Origin: CAYTZH01 sp964442285
GTDB taxonomy: Bacteria; Myxococcota_A; UBA9160; JAFDET01
DNA length: 64,000 nucleotides
Assembly (NCBI GenBank): GCA_964442285.1
Contig: CAYTZH010000011.1
Span: 55,380 to 119,379, forward strand
Reading direction: 5' to 3'
Shown here: positions 1 through 6,431 of the stretch, in pieces
Position numbering within the stretch: the first letter of the stretch is position 1
Layout: every line of letters begins with the position of its first letter
Notes under the pieces: generated by a model
Databases searched by the model: none
The model's input: the letters and a program-made list of their open reading frames with translations, nothing else
What the model was told of the DNA's origin: nothing
Program-made: the position numbers and the translations under genes

Positions 1-705
1 GTACCGGGTGAGGAGCCCGCCCATGGAGTGGGCGGCGATGTCGAACTTCACCTGGGGAACGTCGACGCCATAGCGCGCGCGCCACTGCGCGCGCACCGCC
101 GCCCGCTTCTCGGCGATGAAGGCGGCGAGGCGCCGCGCGTTCTCGACGTTGTCGCGGCGCCAGTCGTAGGCGAACTGGAAGCAGGTGAAGTGGTCGTCGC
201 CGTAGTCGATCTGACCGCCCAGGCCGAGGCTGCGATCCCGGTAGCCCCCGGCGCCCAGGGTGGCCAGGATGCCCGCGTACGCCTGCACCTCCAGGGGAAC
301 TCCCACGAGGCGGATCCGCACCCGCTCCAGGACGCCATCGGGCACGACCTCGTCGCGCAGGGAAGCGAGGGGCGCGTCCCCGTGCAGGGGAAGGGCGATC
401 ACCCGCGCGTCGTCGGGGTCGGCGGGATCCACGGCGCCGGGCTCGAAGGCGCCCCAGGCGACGGTCCCGCTAGGCGTGTGGACGAGCCGGCTTCCGAGGA
501 TGCCCGGAATCGCGATGATCGGGTTGCGATCGGGTCGGTGGTACTGGGCGCTGGCGTTGTAGAGCAGCGCCAGCTCGGCTTCGGGGCCGCGGCCACAGCC
601 CGCTCCGAGGAAGGCCAGCCCGATGGCGACGGACGCCGCGGCGATCGCCGCGATGCCTCCGCCTCCCCCTGGCCGAAGCCCTCCGCTGCGAGCGTGACCC
701 CCCAC
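1..705 (-). CDS. LCAT-like alpha/beta hydrolase lipoprotein (3' end outside window)
   Basis: The reading frame is open for 235 codons and runs off the window edge without a stop. A GTG at 703-705 opens a lipoprotein signal peptide: a Gly-rich start, a hydrophobic stretch at about residues 18-34 and a lipobox ending in Cys37 (FLGAGC). The mature part has the plan of the lecithin:cholesterol acyltransferase family: an early IPGILGSRL motif, FAYDWR at 178-183, and the nucleophile elbow AHSMGG with Ser at about 227. The catalytic Asp and His would lie beyond the edge. Family enzymes hydrolyse or transfer acyl groups from lipids. Here I infer an envelope-anchored lipase or acyltransferase. An ATG at 716 is in another frame and gives an implausible peptide. 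Confidence 0.75.
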   Translation of the reverse strand, partial: MGGHARSGGLRPGGGGGIAAIAAASVAIGLAFLGAGCGRGPEAELALLYNASAQYHRPDRNPIIAIPGILGSRLVHTPSGTVAWGAFEPGAVDPADPDDARVIALPLHGDAPLASLRDEVVPDGVLERVRIRLVGVPLEVQAYAGILATLGAGGYRDRSLGLGGQIDYGDDHFTCFQFAYDWRRDNVENARRLAAFIAEKRAAVRAQWRARYGVDVPQVKFDIAAHSMGGLLTRY

Positions 706-730
706 GCTCCGAGCATAGATGATCCCGTCC

Positions 731-748
731 GGGGCGCGGGGGCGCCCC
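731..748. terminator. GC-rich hairpin, possible terminator
   Basis: A perfect 7-bp stem (731-737 with 742-748, 4-base loop of G) lies between the start of the LCAT-like gene and the stop of the small acidic gene upstream of it. There is no T tract, so intrinsic termination is only a guess. Confidence 0.25.
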
Positions 749-754
749 GAGCGA

Positions 755-934
755 TCAGTCGCCCAGGTCCACCACCTCGAAGGTGCCGGTCCGCAGGCGG
801 CGCGCGGCGCGGAAGGCCGCCTCCACGTCCACCTCGTCCAGGCCCGCCAGGTCTCCCTCGCTCGGGGCGTCGAGCGAGAGCACGTCCACATCCAGCTCCT
901 CGATGGCCTCGAGATCCAGATCGTCGTCGAACAT
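755..934 (-). CDS. small acidic hypothetical protein
   Basis: This 59-residue protein is not one I recognise. It is strongly acidic in its first half (MFDDDLDLEAIEELDVDVL) and has a short basic helix near the end (AAFRAARRLR). I chose the ATG at 932-934 because GGGAGG and AGGAAG lie just upstream; an earlier ATG at 973 would add 13 less convincing residues. It is transcribed towards the LCAT-like gene and away from the YnbE/YdbL pair. The codon pattern (G/C at third positions, sensible residue mix) supports real coding, but no function can be assigned. Confidence 0.45.
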   Translation of the reverse strand: MFDDDLDLEAIEELDVDVLSLDAPSEGDLAGLDEVDVEAAFRAARRLRTGTFEVVDLGD

Positions 935-1062
935 GGCTTCCTGCCTCCCAGCGGGTCGGGTCGTTCCGCGCACCGCGGAGCGGAGGATGCCGGGGGCGGT
1001 CGGGGGAGCGCAGTGAGGTGGGTCACTCCGCGGGGACGGGGCTCTCCCGGACCCGGTCGCGG

Positions 1063-1416
1063 CTACTTCCGGACCCAGTCGCCCCGATCGTTCTGGACGT
1101 AGTGGCCCGCGGGCGCCCGGGCGATCAGCTTGGCCCCGGCCCGGGCCGCGACCACGACCGGCGTGGTGCCTTCCTCGTCGGCGATCTCGTCGTAGACCAC
1201 CTCGCGTTTGTCGTTGACGGTCTTCACGAGGCGCCGCACGTCGGGCGGGGCGTCCTTCCGCACCAGGCCGATGAAGCCGTCGTTGCGTTCCCCCACCCAG
1301 CCCGCCGCCTTGGCCTCGTCCAGGGCATCCGCCTCGGCCGGTGCGGGTGCCGGGAGCAGGGCGATCACCAGGGCCAGGCCGAGCGCACGCAGCCGGGGCC
1401 GGACCGCGACACCCAT
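1063..1416 (-). CDS. ydbL: YdbL-family (DUF1318) periplasmic protein
   Basis: The 117-residue protein has a Sec signal peptide (hydrophobic ALGLALVIALL, cleavage near Ala-Glu-Ala) and a short DUF1318 domain. Family hallmarks are the AKAAGWVGERNDGFIG segment, the central NDKR region and the ending IARAPAGHYVQ. In Enterobacteria YdbL works with YnbE and the large AsmA-like protein YdbH in phospholipid traffic to the outer membrane. Its ATG overlaps the stop of the ynbE-like gene (TGATG), so the two are translationally coupled. No YdbH homologue is adjacent in the visible sequence. Confidence 0.85.
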   Translation of the reverse strand: MGVAVRPRLRALGLALVIALLPAPAPAEADALDEAKAAGWVGERNDGFIGLVRKDAPPDVRRLVKTVNDKREVVYDEIADEEGTTPVVVAARAGAKLIARAPAGHYVQNDRGDWVRK

Positions 1417-1625
1417 CAGAAGATCTCCTCGTTCTCGGCGAAGGCCGTCTCCAGCTCCTTGTCCACCCGGACCCGGATCTCGTGCTCGATCTTCACGTTC
1501 AGGTTGATCACGATCGGCTCCTTGGGAGCCTCGACCGCCACCTTGGGCTGGCAGGCGGCAGCGAGCGCGGCTCCTGCCGCCAGGACGGCGAGCGAGGGCA
1601 GGGCGGATCGTGCGGCGTTGCGCAT
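1416..1625 (-). CDS. ynbE: YnbE-like small lipoprotein
   Basis: A 69-residue lipoprotein precursor: hydrophobic segment at residues 8-22 and a lipobox ending in Cys25. A short mature part contains INLNVKIEHEIRVRVDKEL, the beta-strand pattern of the YnbE family. YnbE is an outer-membrane lipoprotein proposed to cap the periplasm-spanning YdbH protein by beta-strand pairing. It is the first gene of a two-gene operon with ydbL. The gene that would encode YdbH is not next to it: upstream lies a divergent sigma-factor gene. Confidence 0.8.
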   Translation of the reverse strand: MRNAARSALPSLAVLAAGAALAAACQPKVAVEAPKEPIVINLNVKIEHEIRVRVDKELETAFAENEEIF

Positions 1626-2064
1626 CGGCCCGAGGCTATCGAATCCGTGGGGACGCGCCGCGGTTCTCCCCGAGGGGCCCGAGGGGTGTCCGGAGTGCCC
1701 GGGCGAAGGCGGGGCCCCGCAGGCCCGAACCCCGGCTCCACCCCCGGTTTCTCAAGGATGAAGGGCGAGAGTTCCCGGGGGGGTGGCTCTCGCGGCCGGA
1801 CCGCCGATACGCCCCGGAGGAGGCGAAAGCGGGACCGGGCTCGAGAAGACCCCCCGCATCCGAAGGTCTCGCCCGGCGCGAACGTCCAAGTGGGCGGCCC
1901 GACTCCGGCCCGGCCGACGCCCGAACGGGCCCGTCGGGTCGGGCGCAACGTGCCGGGGATGCAGCGGATCGGCGCAAGTCGCCGTAACGGGCGAGCCGTC
2001 CGGGCATCTCAGGGAGGCTGGGCGAAGAGCCGGCGAACGACGTCACGAACCGTGGGAGGGTGAC
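1626..2064. other. divergent intergenic region ynbE / sigma factor
   Basis: This 439-bp stretch separates the ynbE-ydbL operon from the sigma-factor gene on the other strand and must carry both promoters. Open frames cross it but have no initiation signals and a residue mix typical of GC-rich shadow frames. I see no clear -35/-10 pair, no tRNA-like fold and no convincing terminator. Confidence 0.4.
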
Positions 2065-3390
2065 TTGAACCGATCGAAGCAGACCGCCATGCCGACCGCG
2101 GGAGCCGCCGGGGAGACGCCGCGGGGCGACGTCGGCACCTCGTCCGACGACCTGGCCGCCTACCTCGCGGCCATCCGGGACATCCCCGTGCTGGGGCCGG
2201 AGGAGACGTCGGAGCTGGCGGCTGGCATGCGGGCGGAGGAGGCGCGGTTCCAGGAGGCGGTCTTCGCGGTGCCCGGGACGGCGGTCCTGCTGCTCGGCCG
2301 CTGGAACGAGCGGCGCCGCGGCGGTCACGTGACGGCCGCCCTCTCGGCGGGCTATCGCGACGGGACCGGCCGTGACTGGGGCGCCGTGCTCGACGCCCAG
2401 ATGCTCGAGGTGGAGAAGGGCCTGGAGGCCCGGGAGCCGGCGCGGGTGGTCGAGGCGCTTGCTGCGGCCAACGTCTCCCTCGAGGTCCTGCGCGCGATCC
2501 ACGAGGAGCTGTGCGCCGCGCGTGACAGCGAGGACCCCGCGGCGGCCAAGGATGCGCGGCGGCGCCTGGGTCTCGGCAACGCCCGAGCCCGGGCCGCCCT
2601 GGATCGCGCCGGCGCGGCCCTCGCCGCGCTCGACGCACACAAGCGTCGCTTCGTCTACCACAACCTGCGGCTCGTGGTCGCCGTGGCGAAGCGCTACCGG
2701 AACATGGGGGTCCCCTTCCTGGACCTGATCCAGGAGGGCAACCTGGGCCTGATCCGCGCGGTGGAGAAGTTCGACCACGAGCGCGGCTTCCGATTCTCGT
2801 CGTACGGTGTCTGGTGGATCACCCAGTCGCTCATCCGGGCGATCCAGACCCAGTCGCGCACGGTGCGCGTGCCGTCCCATATCTACGAGCTCCGCTACCG
2901 CCGGCGGCGGGCGGAGCAGGAGATGCGGCAGCGGCTCGGCCGCATCCCCACGGTCGTCGAGCTGGCGGCGGCGCTCGAGATCACGCCGGAGGTCATGGAG
3001 CAGGCGGCCCAGGCCATGGAGCCCGTGTCGTCGATCCACACGCCCCTGACCGGAAGCGAGGATCTGAGCCTGGAGGACCGGCTTCCCGACGACGAGGCCG
3101 TCGAGCCCGGCGAGGCCCTGGAGCGGGCCGCCGTCGAGCGGGAGGTCGGCCGCGGCGTGGAGTCCCTGGCCGACCGGGAGCGCCTGATCCTGCGCTGGCG
3201 CTTCGGCCTGGACGGCGAGGAGAACCTGACCCTCGCGCAGGTGGGCGAGCGGCTCGGACTCTCCCGCGAGCGCGTGCGCCAGATCGAGCGGCGCGCTCTG
3301 GAACGGCTGCGCGAGGACGGGGGCCTGCAGGCGGTGGCCGAAGCCTCCGGCCTCGACGTGGATCCCGACCGGGGCGACCGCGCGGCCTGA
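2065..3390 (+). CDS. RNA polymerase sigma factor, sigma-70 family (RpoD/RpoS-like)
   Basis: This factor directs RNA polymerase to promoters. I chose TTG at 2065 because GGGAGGG lies 5 nt upstream; ATG at 2089 is the alternative. The 441-residue product lacks region 1.1. Region 1.2 is at about 28-58 (DDLAAYLAAIRDI), followed by a non-conserved Ala/Arg-rich insert to about 190. Regions 2.1-2.4 lie at 196-270 with FLDLIQEGNLGLIRAVEKFD, and region 4.2 near 385-410 with the helix-turn-helix TLAQVGERLGLSRERVRQIE. In region 2.4 the usual WWIRQAITRAI is WWITQSLIRAI: Gln254 is kept, but the Thr that reads the -12 base is Ile257. I therefore think it is a group 2 or alternative factor rather than the main sigma factor, though this is not certain. 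Confidence 0.85.
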   Translation: MNRSKQTAMPTAGAAGETPRGDVGTSSDDLAAYLAAIRDIPVLGPEETSELAAGMRAEEARFQEAVFAVPGTAVLLLGRWNERRRGGHVTAALSAGYRDGTGRDWGAVLDAQMLEVEKGLEAREPARVVEALAAANVSLEVLRAIHEELCAARDSEDPAAAKDARRRLGLGNARARAALDRAGAALAALDAHKRRFVYHNLRLVVAVAKRYRNMGVPFLDLIQEGNLGLIRAVEKFDHERGFRFSSYGVWWITQSLIRAIQTQSRTVRVPSHIYELRYRRRRAEQEMRQRLGRIPTVVELAAALEITPEVMEQAAQAMEPVSSIHTPLTGSEDLSLEDRLPDDEAVEPGEALERAAVEREVGRGVESLADRERLILRWRFGLDGEENLTLAQVGERLGLSRERVRQIERRALERLREDGGLQAVAEASGLDVDPDRGDRAA

Positions 3391-3394
3391 GCGT

Positions 3395-3673
3395 TCAGGA
3401 CTTCGCCTCCTCCGCCCGCTGCTCGCATCTCGGACCGTCGTCGCGGGCCACGCCAGCCCTCCGAGCGACCTCGAGGCCGGCCTCTCGCGCGCGTCGCAGC
3501 CAGCGCCGCGCCCATGCGAACTCGCCGGCCAGCACGGCCAGCCCCACACCGATCACCACGGTCCCCGGGCCCGGCACGAACAGCAGGATGGCCCCGATCA
3601 GCAGCAGGGTGCCGCCGACGACGGCAACGACGACGCGACGCGCGGTCGCGTAGGTGGCCCGGCGGAGCGACAC
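3395..3673 (-). CDS. PGPGW-family small membrane protein
   Basis: The 92-residue protein begins with GTG at 3673 and carries a hydrophobic region at about residues 13-50 interrupted by VPGPGT. This is the hallmark of the PGPGW family of putative inner-membrane proteins, and a basic RRWLRRAR tail follows. Two transmembrane helices joined by the PGPG turn are likely. The biochemical role of the family is unknown. It lies 13 bp downstream of the HiPIP gene on the same strand and may be co-transcribed; its stop faces the stop of the sigma-factor gene across 4 bp. Confidence 0.75.
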   Translation of the reverse strand: MSLRRATYATARRVVVAVVGGTLLLIGAILLFVPGPGTVVIGVGLAVLAGEFAWARRWLRRAREAGLEVARRAGVARDDGPRCEQRAEEAKS

Positions 3674-3686
3674 CGCGAGGCGGGAA

Positions 3687-4127
3687 TCAGGCCGGGCGCT
3701 TGGCCCAGGAGGCGCACCAGCCCTGGGCGGCCACCTTGCCCTTGGGGAAGAGCTGGCAGCCGCCGCGCGCCTCGCCCGGCGTCTTGTAGAAGATGCAGTT
3801 GGCGCACTGCTGGTCCGGCTTCACCGACTCGTTCACGTACTGCAGCGCCGTCACCTGGGGCGCCATGGCCGGGATCTCGGTGACCAGGGCGTCCTCGCCG
3901 GGGGCCCGGGCGGAGGGCTTCGGGGCGGGCGTCGGCTTCGGCTCGGGCGTAGCCGTCGGGGCCGGGGCCGGCGTCGGGTCGGGCTGCGAGGCCGTCCCGC
4001 CGCCGCTGCCGCCTTCGCCACAGCCCAGGATGCCGATCAGGGTCGCGCCCGCCGGCACGACCACCAGGGCCCGTCCGGCGCCGGCCAGCAGCTGCCTTCG
4101 GGTCCACTCTTCGCGTCGATGGCTCAT
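3687..4127 (-). CDS. high-potential iron-sulfur protein (HiPIP), Tat-exported
   Basis: HiPIPs are small periplasmic [4Fe-4S] electron carriers. The 146-residue precursor has a twin-arginine signal (TRRQLLAGAGRA) and a hydrophobic segment to about residue 34. A Pro/Ala/Thr-rich linker follows (about 47-75) and then the HiPIP domain. Four Cys ligate the cluster: Cys108, Cys111, Cys124 and Cys138, in the family order CxxC...C...C, with YVNE and FPKGKVAAQGWC as landmarks. ATG at 4127 follows a very strong ribosome site (GGGAGGTGA). The long Pro-rich spacer is unusual, and Cys36 at the end of the hydrophobic segment could mark lipidation. Its partner is not visible. Confidence 0.9.
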   Translation of the reverse strand: MSHRREEWTRRQLLAGAGRALVVVPAGATLIGILGCGEGGSGGGTASQPDPTPAPAPTATPEPKPTPAPKPSARAPGEDALVTEIPAMAPQVTALQYVNESVKPDQQCANCIFYKTPGEARGGCQLFPKGKVAAQGWCASWAKRPA

Positions 4128-4397
4128 GGTCTCACCTCCCGGCACAGAGCATAGAACGAGCGGGGCGCAGCGGAAGGGGAGGGGCCTCAGGGCTCCCCGC
4201 GCGGCGGCCCAGCACCGGGACGAAGTCGATCCCGGGCAGGCGCCAGACCGGCCAGGCGCGCCAGCGGGAGCAGGATCAGGGGCAGGACCGAGGGCGGGGT
4301 GCGGGCTCGGGAGCGGCGCATCGGGCATGCTACCCCGGCGCGCCGGGGCACGCGCTGGCCTCCTCGGTTAGGGTCGGTCCGGGGGCGGGGAGCGCGA
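4128..4397. other. divergent intergenic region HiPIP / GPH symporter
   Basis: The 270 bp separate two divergent genes. A possible 44-residue peptide with a hydrophobic core (VLPLILLPLARLAGL) is open on the minus strand from 4321 to 4187. Its start has no clear ribosome site, so I do not call it a gene. No clear promoter motif is visible. Confidence 0.3.
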
Positions 4398-5876
4398 GTG
4401 AGCGAGGCGGGGCGCGACAGGGCATGGGAGGCGGCCGGCGGCGCCGGCTCGTCGACCGTCGCCCGGGCCCCGTCCGCCCGCCTCTCCTCGGGGATCCTGG
4501 TCTCCTACGCGGTCGCCCAGTTCGGGCTGAGCGCCATGAACACCCTGGTCAACACCCATCTGCCGTTCTTCTACGTCGACACCCTGAAGCTGCCGGCCCC
4601 CCTGTTCGGCCTGGTCATGCTGCTGGGGAAGGTCTGGGACGGCTTCACCGACCCGCTGATGGGGCACGTCACGGACAACACCCGTTGGCGCTACGGTCGA
4701 AGGCGTCCCTTCTTCCTGATCGGGGCGCCCCTGCTCGCCTGCCTGACGTTCCTCCTGTTCAACCCGCCGGCGGGCCTGGAGGGCGCGGGCCTGTTCCCGT
4801 GGCTGCTCGTCGCCTTCCTGGGCGCGTTCACGGCGCGCACGGTGTTCGAGACGCCCTACCAGGCGATGGCGCCCGACCTCACCCCGGACTACGACCAGCG
4901 CACCCGGGTGGCGACCTACCGTGTGACCATCGGCAACGTCGGCGACATGGTCGGCGCGGTGCTGCCCATGCTGATGCTGGCCGCGCTCGCCCCGCGCATC
5001 ACCTTCCGTTGGAGCGGGGCGGCCATCGCCGCGGTCATCGGGGTGACCGCCCTGATCACCTGGTCGCGGGTGCCCGAGGGACGGGCCTACCTCCGCCTGC
5101 CGCGCACCCGGCTGTGGCCCAACCTGCGTCGGATCCTCACCTTCCCCGTGCGCAACCGCCCGGCCGCGATCCTCATCGCGAGCTACGCCTGCGCGGTCTT
5201 CGCCACCACCATCCCGGTCGCCGTCTTCCGCTTCGTGAACAAGTACGTGTTCACCGCCACCGGACTCGAGGGGACGTTCCTGGCGCCCGCGGTCGAGGCG
5301 ATGGGCAAGAACGCCTTCCTCGATCTGGGCGTGATCCTCGGATACTTCTCCGGCGTCTTCCTGTCGGCGCCGCTCTGGTCCATGGCGCTGCGGCGCTTCG
5401 ACAAGAAGCATGGCTACATCTTCGCGTTCGTGTACCTCGGTGTGGTGATCCTCGGGGTCTTCCTGATCCCCCGCGATTTCGGGGCCCTCTTCCCCTTCGT
5501 CAACCTGCTGGTGGGCGCGGGTGCCCTCGGCCTGTGGATGCTGCCCGGCGCCCTCGGTCCCGACGTGCAGGAGTGGGAGGAGCTGCACCACGGCAAGCGC
5601 CACGAGGGCGGGTTCTACGGCATCTGGATGCTGGTCCAGAAGACCGGTGGCGGTGTGGCCCTGTTCGCCATGGGCTTCATGCTCGACCTGATCGGCTTCG
5701 TGCCCGACCTCGAGCAGAGCGGGCGCACCGTGGCGGGGCTGCGCTTCCTCTACGGGGGCACACCCCTGCTGGTCGGTCTGCTCGGCGCGGTGCTCTTCAC
5801 GCGCTATCCGCTCACCCGCGAGGTGTACGCGGGCATCCAGGAGCAGCTGGAGCGACGCCGCAACGCGGCCGACTGA
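4398..5876 (+). CDS. MFS transporter, GPH (MelB-like) cation symporter family
   Basis: A 492-residue inner-membrane carrier with about 12 hydrophobic segments. The N-terminal third carries the signature of glycoside-pentoside-hexuronide:cation symporters: GKVWDGFTDPLMGHVTDNTR followed by YGRRRPFFLIG. MelB-type carriers use Na+ or H+ to import sugars, but many bacterial GPH proteins have unknown substrates and this one could carry another organic solute. GTG at 4398 is preceded by GGGGAG; a longer ATG start at 4299 would add an unlikely Arg-rich extension. It stands alone between oppositely oriented genes, so no pathway context is available. Confidence 0.85.
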   Translation: MSEAGRDRAWEAAGGAGSSTVARAPSARLSSGILVSYAVAQFGLSAMNTLVNTHLPFFYVDTLKLPAPLFGLVMLLGKVWDGFTDPLMGHVTDNTRWRYGRRRPFFLIGAPLLACLTFLLFNPPAGLEGAGLFPWLLVAFLGAFTARTVFETPYQAMAPDLTPDYDQRTRVATYRVTIGNVGDMVGAVLPMLMLAALAPRITFRWSGAAIAAVIGVTALITWSRVPEGRAYLRLPRTRLWPNLRRILTFPVRNRPAAILIASYACAVFATTIPVAVFRFVNKYVFTATGLEGTFLAPAVEAMGKNAFLDLGVILGYFSGVFLSAPLWSMALRRFDKKHGYIFAFVYLGVVILGVFLIPRDFGALFPFVNLLVGAGALGLWMLPGALGPDVQEWEELHHGKRHEGGFYGIWMLVQKTGGGVALFAMGFMLDLIGFVPDLEQSGRTVAGLRFLYGGTPLLVGLLGAVLFTRYPLTREVYAGIQEQLERRRNAAD

Positions 5877-5879
5877 GCG

Positions 5880-6431
5880 TCAGTCCGGACCGCGGCCCGC
5901 CTCGAACTCGGTCACGATCCGCTCCAGGCGCCCGAAGCGGGCGACCCCCTCGATCTCCCGGCGCCGGCCGTCGACCTCCACGATCACCCGGTAGGACGCC
6001 TCGTCGACCCCCGCGCGACAGCGGATCGGGAAGTCCACGCTGACCCGGTAGCGTCCCGGCGGGGCCGCGTCGAAGCGCACCGTCTCCACCCGGGGCGCCG
6101 GGTCCTCGCAGCGCCGGTCGGCATCCAGCACGCCGCCCAGCCGACTCGGCGAGTTGGCGAAGTAGACCTCCTCGTGGGAGGGGTCCGTGACGAAGAGGTC
6201 GAGGTCGGCCTCGGCGCCGAACACCAGCCGGACCCGCACGGCCGCGGCGTCGGCGGCGGGGCGCGCGGGCAGCGGGGGCGGGGAGGGCGACCCGCACCCG
6301 GTCCAGGCCAGCGCGATCCCCACGAGCAGCGCGCGACCCCGGCCCGCAAGGATGCGTGTACCATGGGCCGTCGAGCCCGTGAAACCGGGGAGGGTCGGGA
6401 TGCTGCTGCGAAGGAGTCGGGTCACGCGCAT
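5880..6431 (-). CDS. hypothetical lipoprotein with beta-rich domain
   Basis: The frame shows a hydrophobic segment (ALLVGIALAWTGC) with a lipobox Cys, a Pro-rich spacer, then about 120 residues of alternating strands including VRLVFGAEADLDLFVTDPSH and YRVIVEVDGR. The DLFVTDP pattern resembles bacterial beta-sandwich domains seen in YfaP-type proteins, but I cannot name the family with certainty. The start is doubtful: the nearest in-frame starts are ATG 6431 and GTG 6425, and both lie inside the 5' end of the divergent gene that begins at 6400. Either the genes overlap head to head or translation starts at a rare codon closer to the signal peptide. Confidence 0.6.
   Translation of the reverse strand: MRVTRLLRSSIPTLPGFTGSTAHGTRILAGRGRALLVGIALAWTGCGSPSPPPLPARPAADAAAVRVRLVFGAEADLDLFVTDPSHEEVYFANSPSRLGGVLDADRRCEDPAPRVETVRFDAAPPGRYRVSVDFPIRCRAGVDEASYRVIVEVDGRRREIEGVARFGRLERIVTEFEAGRGPD

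Noticed and set aside
28..1761. A 577-codon + strand open frame
   Set aside because: It runs antisense to four better-supported minus-strand genes (LCAT-like, acidic, ydbL, ynbE) and has no recognisable domain.
4187..4321. Possible 44-residue hydrophobic peptide on the minus strand
   Set aside because: No ribosome site, no homologue recognised and a composition expected by chance in GC-rich DNA.
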